From NCBI GenBank assembly GCA_031399165.1, contig JANNOO010000062.1, positions 1 through 64,000 of the forward strand: a stretch of DNA of 64,000 nt, given 5' to 3'. The notes beneath the pieces are model-generated. The model saw nothing but the letters and a program-made list of their open reading frames with translations. It had not been told where the DNA came from and searched no databases. A program made the position numbers and the translations under genes. This DNA is from JAKFWI01 sp031399165 (lineage in GTDB: Bacteria; Pseudomonadota; Alphaproteobacteria; Caulobacterales; Aquidulcibacteraceae). This document shows positions 60,992-64,000 of this stretch, piece after piece (positions within the stretch are counted from its first letter, which is position 1; the number at the start of each line of letters is the position of its first letter).

Positions 60992-62341
60992 TCACGCCGC
61001 CGTTCCCACCGCCGATGGCGGCACGGCGACGCCCTCGTCGGCATATTGCTTCAGCTTGTTGCGCAGGGTGCGGATCGAGATGCCCAGGATCGTCGCCGCG
61101 TGTGTGCGGTTGCCCAGGCAATGGGTGAGGGTTTCGAGGATCAATCCTTGCTCGACCTCGGCCACCGTGCGGCCGACCATGGCGCGTGAGGCGGCGTCAG
61201 CGGCGTGGCGCGTGGCTTCGTTGCTGGCGGCGTCTACCGGCGCGCCATCAGGCGCGCGAATGGCGGCGGCGCCGATCTCCACGTCATTGCTGAGCAGTAC
61301 GGCGCGGTGCATCGCGTTTTCAAGTTCGCGCACATTGCCGCGCCAGGGGTGGGCCATGACTGCGGCCAGCGCATCGGGCCCAAGCCGCTTGCAGGGCCGG
61401 CCGTTCGCGGCGCCGTATTTATCGATGAAGAATTGCGCCAGCGTCGGCAAATCCTTGCGCCGCTCGCGCAGGGAAGGGACACGCAGGTTCACGACATTGA
61501 GCCGGTAGAGCAAATCCTGACGGAAGTCGCCGTCGCGCACGGCCTGCGTGAGATCGCGGTTTGACGTGGCGATGATGCGGATGTTGACCGGCACGGGCTT
61601 GGCGCCGCCAACGCGGTCGATCACGCGCTCCTGGATCGCGCGAAGCAGCTTGGCCTGCAGGCGCGCGTCCATTTCGCTGATTTCGTCCAGCAGCAGCGTG
61701 CCGCTATTTGCTTCCTCAAATTTGCCGATGCGCCGGGCCACAGCGCCGGTGAACGCGCCTTTCTCATGGCCGAACAATTCGCTTTCGAGCAGATTTTCGG
61801 GAATTGCCGCGCAATTTACGGCGATAAATGGCGCGTCGCGGCGCTTTGAGCGCTGGTGTACGTAACGCGCCATGACTTCCTTGCCGGCGCCGCTTTCGCC
61901 GGTGATGAGGATCGACGCATCCGACGGGGCCACCTGATCGGCCATCGTCAGGATGTCGCGCATCACCTGATCTTCGGCGATCATTGGGCGTTCGTCGTCG
62001 CACACCGCCGCCAGCACGGCGGCGATCAACTCGGCATCCGGCGGGAGAGGGATGAATTCCTTGGCGCCGGCGCGAATTGCATCGCCGGCGGTTTTTGCAT
62101 CCGCTTTGATCCCGCAGGCCACGATCGGCACCATGATGTGCTCGGCCTCGTTCGCGGCGATCAGCGCCGCTATGTCGAGGCTGACATCGACCATCAACAG
62201 ATCGGCGCCGCGTCCGGCGCGCAGGGCCGCCGTCGCCTGTATGATGGTATCTACCTGCGCGACCTTGGCGCCGCGGTCCATGGCGATTTTCGTCGCCGCC
62301 GCGATCTGGCCGTTCAGCGATCCTACGATGAGCACGCGCAT
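60992..62341 (-). CDS. flbD: Sigma-54-dependent flagellar regulator FlbD
   Basis: 449 aa. N-terminal receiver-like domain, AAA+ domain with GESGAGKEVMARYVHQRS and the sigma-54 contact loop EKGAFTGAVARR, and a C-terminal Fis-type helix-turn-helix (THAATILGISIRTLRNKLKQ). The receiver lacks the paired acidic residues after its first strand (RVLIVGSLNGQ instead of VDD), as in Caulobacter FlbD, which is controlled by FliX rather than by ordinary phosphorylation. It activates late flagellar genes. Between fliN and flhA in an operon order like the Caulobacter fliF operon. Confidence 0.95.
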   Translation of the reverse strand: MRVLIVGSLNGQIAAATKIAMDRGAKVAQVDTIIQATAALRAGRGADLLMVDVSLDIAALIAANEAEHIMVPIVACGIKADAKTAGDAIRAGAKEFIPLPPDAELIAAVLAAVCDDERPMIAEDQVMRDILTMADQVAPSDASILITGESGAGKEVMARYVHQRSKRRDAPFIAVNCAAIPENLLESELFGHEKGAFTGAVARRIGKFEEANSGTLLLDEISEMDARLQAKLLRAIQERVIDRVGGAKPVPVNIRIIATSNRDLTQAVRDGDFRQDLLYRLNVVNLRVPSLRERRKDLPTLAQFFIDKYGAANGRPCKRLGPDALAAVMAHPWRGNVRELENAMHRAVLLSNDVEIGAAAIRAPDGAPVDAASNEATRHAADAASRAMVGRTVAEVEQGLILETLTHCLGNRTHAATILGISIRTLRNKLKQYADEGVAVPPSAVGTAA

Positions 62342-62364
62342 GAGCTTCGTCCTTCAACCGGCGC

Positions 62365-62700
62365 TTAGGCGCCTTCGCCGTCCTTGATGATTTCCGTCAT
62401 GGTCACGCCGAGCCGCTCGTCGACGACGACTACTTCGCCGCGCGCCACGAGGCGGTTGTTGACGTAAATATCGATCGCCTCGCCAACCTTGCGGTCGAGC
62501 TCCAGCACCGAGCCGCGCGTCAGGCGCAGCAATTGCGCAACATCGACCTGCGCCTTGCCAAGCACGGCCTGAATGTTGACGGGCACGTCGAAAACGGGCG
62601 CGAGATCGGCGGCGTTTTTGATGCTTTCCTCTTCGCCGCTCATTGGCGCGGCGGCGGGCGTGAGTTCCTGCAATTGCAGGCCTTCGTTCGGCTCACTCAT
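62365..62700 (-). CDS. fliN: Flagellar C-ring protein FliN
   Basis: 111 aa. C-terminal SpoA domain VFDVPVNIQAVLGKAQVDVA-QLLRLTRGSVLELDRK and YVNNRLVARGEVVVVDERLG are typical of FliN, part of the switch complex with FliG and FliM that also binds FliH. ATG overlaps the fliH stop by four bases (ATGA). Located 23 bp before flbD. Confidence 0.96.
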   Translation of the reverse strand: MSEPNEGLQLQELTPAAAPMSGEEESIKNAADLAPVFDVPVNIQAVLGKAQVDVAQLLRLTRGSVLELDRKVGEAIDIYVNNRLVARGEVVVVDERLGVTMTEIIKDGEGA

Positions 62701-63323
62701 TGGTCCTGCTCCGGATTGCTGCTCGCCAGCATGCGCTGGATGATTTCCTCAATGCGTCCGAACGCGATGGCGCGGTCGTGGGCAATGGCGCCTTGGGCCC
62801 ATTCCAGCGTCACGTCGCCAATGCGAATGTCTGAATCGGCGCGCACGATCAGCGCGCCGTCGAAGCCGTTGGCCTGGGCGGCGCCTTCCAGGCGCGTTTT
62901 GATGCCGGCGATCATCGCCGGCGCCAGGCGCACGATCAGACGCGGGCTCCCGCGCAACATTTCCATCGCCGCTTCCAGCGCGGCGATAACGCGGGTTTCG
63001 CCGTGGGCTTCAAGCGCCACGTCCGCGGCGCGCCGCGCCGCGGCGAGCGCTACGTCCGCCGCTTCCGCGCGCATGGTCTTGCATTCCAGATCGTAACGAT
63101 CGAGCAGGGCGCGCATGGATTGCGAGAGCAGAGAGAGCGCCTGGGCGGCCTCGCGTTCGCTGGTTTTGCGGCCTTCTTCGAAAGCCTCGGCGCGCGCGGC
63201 GTCCAGTTCGTCCTTGCTGAACTGCGTGCGGAAACCAGCGCCATCGCGCACGATCGCGCCCTCTGCGTCGAACACCGTCTCGAATGAAAACTTGCGGATC
63301 GCGGGGCTAGTAGATGAGCTCAT
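62697..63323 (-). CDS. fliH: Flagellar assembly protein FliH (FlbE-like)
   Basis: 208 aa from ATG 63323, five bases after GGAGG; ATG 63326 is equally possible, and upstream in-frame codons overlap fliG too far. Helical N-terminal half (FSKDELDAARAEAFEEGRKT) and the FliH C-terminal domain (AAMEMLRGSPRLIVRLAPAM, IRIGDVTLEWAQGAIAHDRA). It negatively regulates and docks FliI at the C-ring through FliN. It occupies the position of flbE in the Caulobacter fliF operon. It overlaps the fliG 3' end. Confidence 0.9.
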   Translation of the reverse strand: MSSSTSPAIRKFSFETVFDAEGAIVRDGAGFRTQFSKDELDAARAEAFEEGRKTSEREAAQALSLLSQSMRALLDRYDLECKTMRAEAADVALAAARRAADVALEAHGETRVIAALEAAMEMLRGSPRLIVRLAPAMIAGIKTRLEGAAQANGFDGALIVRADSDIRIGDVTLEWAQGAIAHDRAIAFGRIEEIIQRMLASSNPEQDQ

Positions 63324-64000
63324 CATCGCCTCCGCCTTCAGCAAGCATGATCTCGCCCTTCGCCGCCAATTCCTTGGTCAGAAGCACGATTTTCGCTTGC
63401 GCTGCATCGACATCCTTCAGGCGCACAGGGCCCATGCTGGACATTTCTTCTTTCATCAGCTTGGAAGCGCGCTCGGACATGTTGGAGAAGAACATCTGGC
63501 GCAGTTCGTCCGATGCGCCCTTGAGCGCTAGGGGCAGGGCGTCTTTCGGCGCCGAGCGCAGCAGGGTCTGGATACCGGCGGAATCGAGGCGCTTGAGATC
63601 CTCGAAAACAAACATCAGCGCGCGAATTTTATCCGCGCTTTCGCGCGTGCGCTCTTCCAGCGCTGAAAGGAAGCGCGATTCCGTTTGACGGTCGAAGCTA
63701 TTGAAGATTTCCGCCATTAGCTCGTGGCTGTCGCGCTTGGACGTGCTGGCGAGGTTCGACATGAACTCTGTCCGAAGCGTCTGTTCGATCTTGTCCAGGA
63801 TGTCGCGCTGCACCGGCTCCATGCGCAGCATACGGTTGATGCATTCAACGGCGAAATCTTCCGGCAATTCGGACAGCACGCGCGAAGCGTGATCCGGTTT
63901 AATCTTGGAAAGCACGACCGAGACGGTTTGCGGATATTCGTTCTTGAGGTAGCTCGCCAGAACGCTTTCGTTAACGTTGCCGAGCTTTTCCCACATCGTA
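63307..64000 (-). CDS. fliG: Flagellar motor switch protein FliG (partial, 5' end outside window)
   Basis: About 230 C-terminal residues are present; full FliG is ~330-340 aa, and the frame runs open through the window edge, so the N-terminal part lies beyond it. Motifs: NEYPQTVSVVLSKIKPDHAS, FEDLKRLDSAGIQTLLRSAP and MFFSNMSERASKLMKEEMSS with the torque-helix charged residues, ending DDELIY. It couples the rotor to the stator. First visible gene of the fliG-fliH-fliN-flbD-flhA run, likely preceded by fliF outside. Confidence 0.95.
   Translation of the reverse strand, partial: TMWEKLGNVNESVLASYLKNEYPQTVSVVLSKIKPDHASRVLSELPEDFAVECINRMLRMEPVQRDILDKIEQTLRTEFMSNLASTSKRDSHELMAEIFNSFDRQTESRFLSALEERTRESADKIRALMFVFEDLKRLDSAGIQTLLRSAPKDALPLALKGASDELRQMFFSNMSERASKLMKEEMSSMGPVRLKDVDAAQAKIVLLTKELAAKGEIMLAEGGGDDELIY

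Overview
The window is GC-rich, densely coding DNA from an alphaproteobacterium with a Caulobacter-type cell-cycle and flagellar programme, probably Caulobacterales/Hyphomonadaceae-like. The grounds are: ctrA (product ending in Ala-Ala) divergent from fliI-fliJ; a chpT gene; a fliG-fliH-fliN-flbD-flhA run; a cluster of GANTC (CcrM) sites in the ctrA control region; a GSR-type (EcfG) promoter; and nitrogen-type PTS enzyme I next to lysC. The species was not identified. No rRNA, tRNA, CRISPR array, insertion sequence or prophage was recognised.

Layout. 1-0.4 kb: a broken, chimeric gene fragment. 0.5-2 kb: moaC-moaA (molybdopterin). 2-4.5 kb: a small stress operon (CsbD, DUF1328, lipoprotein) behind an EcfG-type promoter, then a convergent phosphoesterase/lipid-kinase pair. 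4.8-13.5 kb: central carbon genes, namely GTP-type pckA, an AsmA-like protein (convergent), and the Entner-Doudoroff operon zwf-pgl-edd-eda. 13.6-18 kb: a glycosyltransferase fused to a glycosidase-like domain, a GH130 protein and a tandem universal stress protein. 18-21.3 kb: methyltransferase, comF, grxC, nitrilase-family hydrolase, DUF1178. 21.3-21.9 kb: a degraded toxin-antitoxin pair. 22-32 kb: ubiG, lysC, ptsP, a RodZ-like protein, ispG, parDE and prfA.

32-43.3 kb: prfA and prmC are separated by about 2.4 kb of accessory genes (methyltransferase, ArsR-SRPBCC pair, lipoprotein). Then come prmC, a disordered DUF4167 protein, clpB behind a heat-shock-type promoter, an exported intradiol dioxygenase-like protein, and the operon chpT-cheA-like-cheY-like-cheR. 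43.3-52 kb: a YdbL-YnbE-YdbH envelope operon, an M23 peptidase, and two tandem paralogous membrane proteins of unknown function. 52-64 kb: ctrA, fliI, fliJ, rsgA, a 526-bp hairpin-rich gene-free stretch, flhG-like, a GT-C-like membrane protein, flhA, flbD, fliN, fliH and the end of fliG (cut by the window edge).

How it fits together: ChpT relays phosphate to CtrA in related bacteria, and CtrA drives early flagellar genes such as fliI/fliJ and the fliF-type operon; FlbD then controls later ones. The most intriguing unexplained items are the hairpin-rich stretch at 55.9-56.4 kb, the tandem membrane paralogs beside ctrA, the GANTC cluster, the GT4/GH130/Usp cluster, the truncated CheA beside ChpT and the GT-C gene between flhG and flhA. 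Starts were chosen by eye from ribosome-binding sites and family alignment memory; no database search was run.
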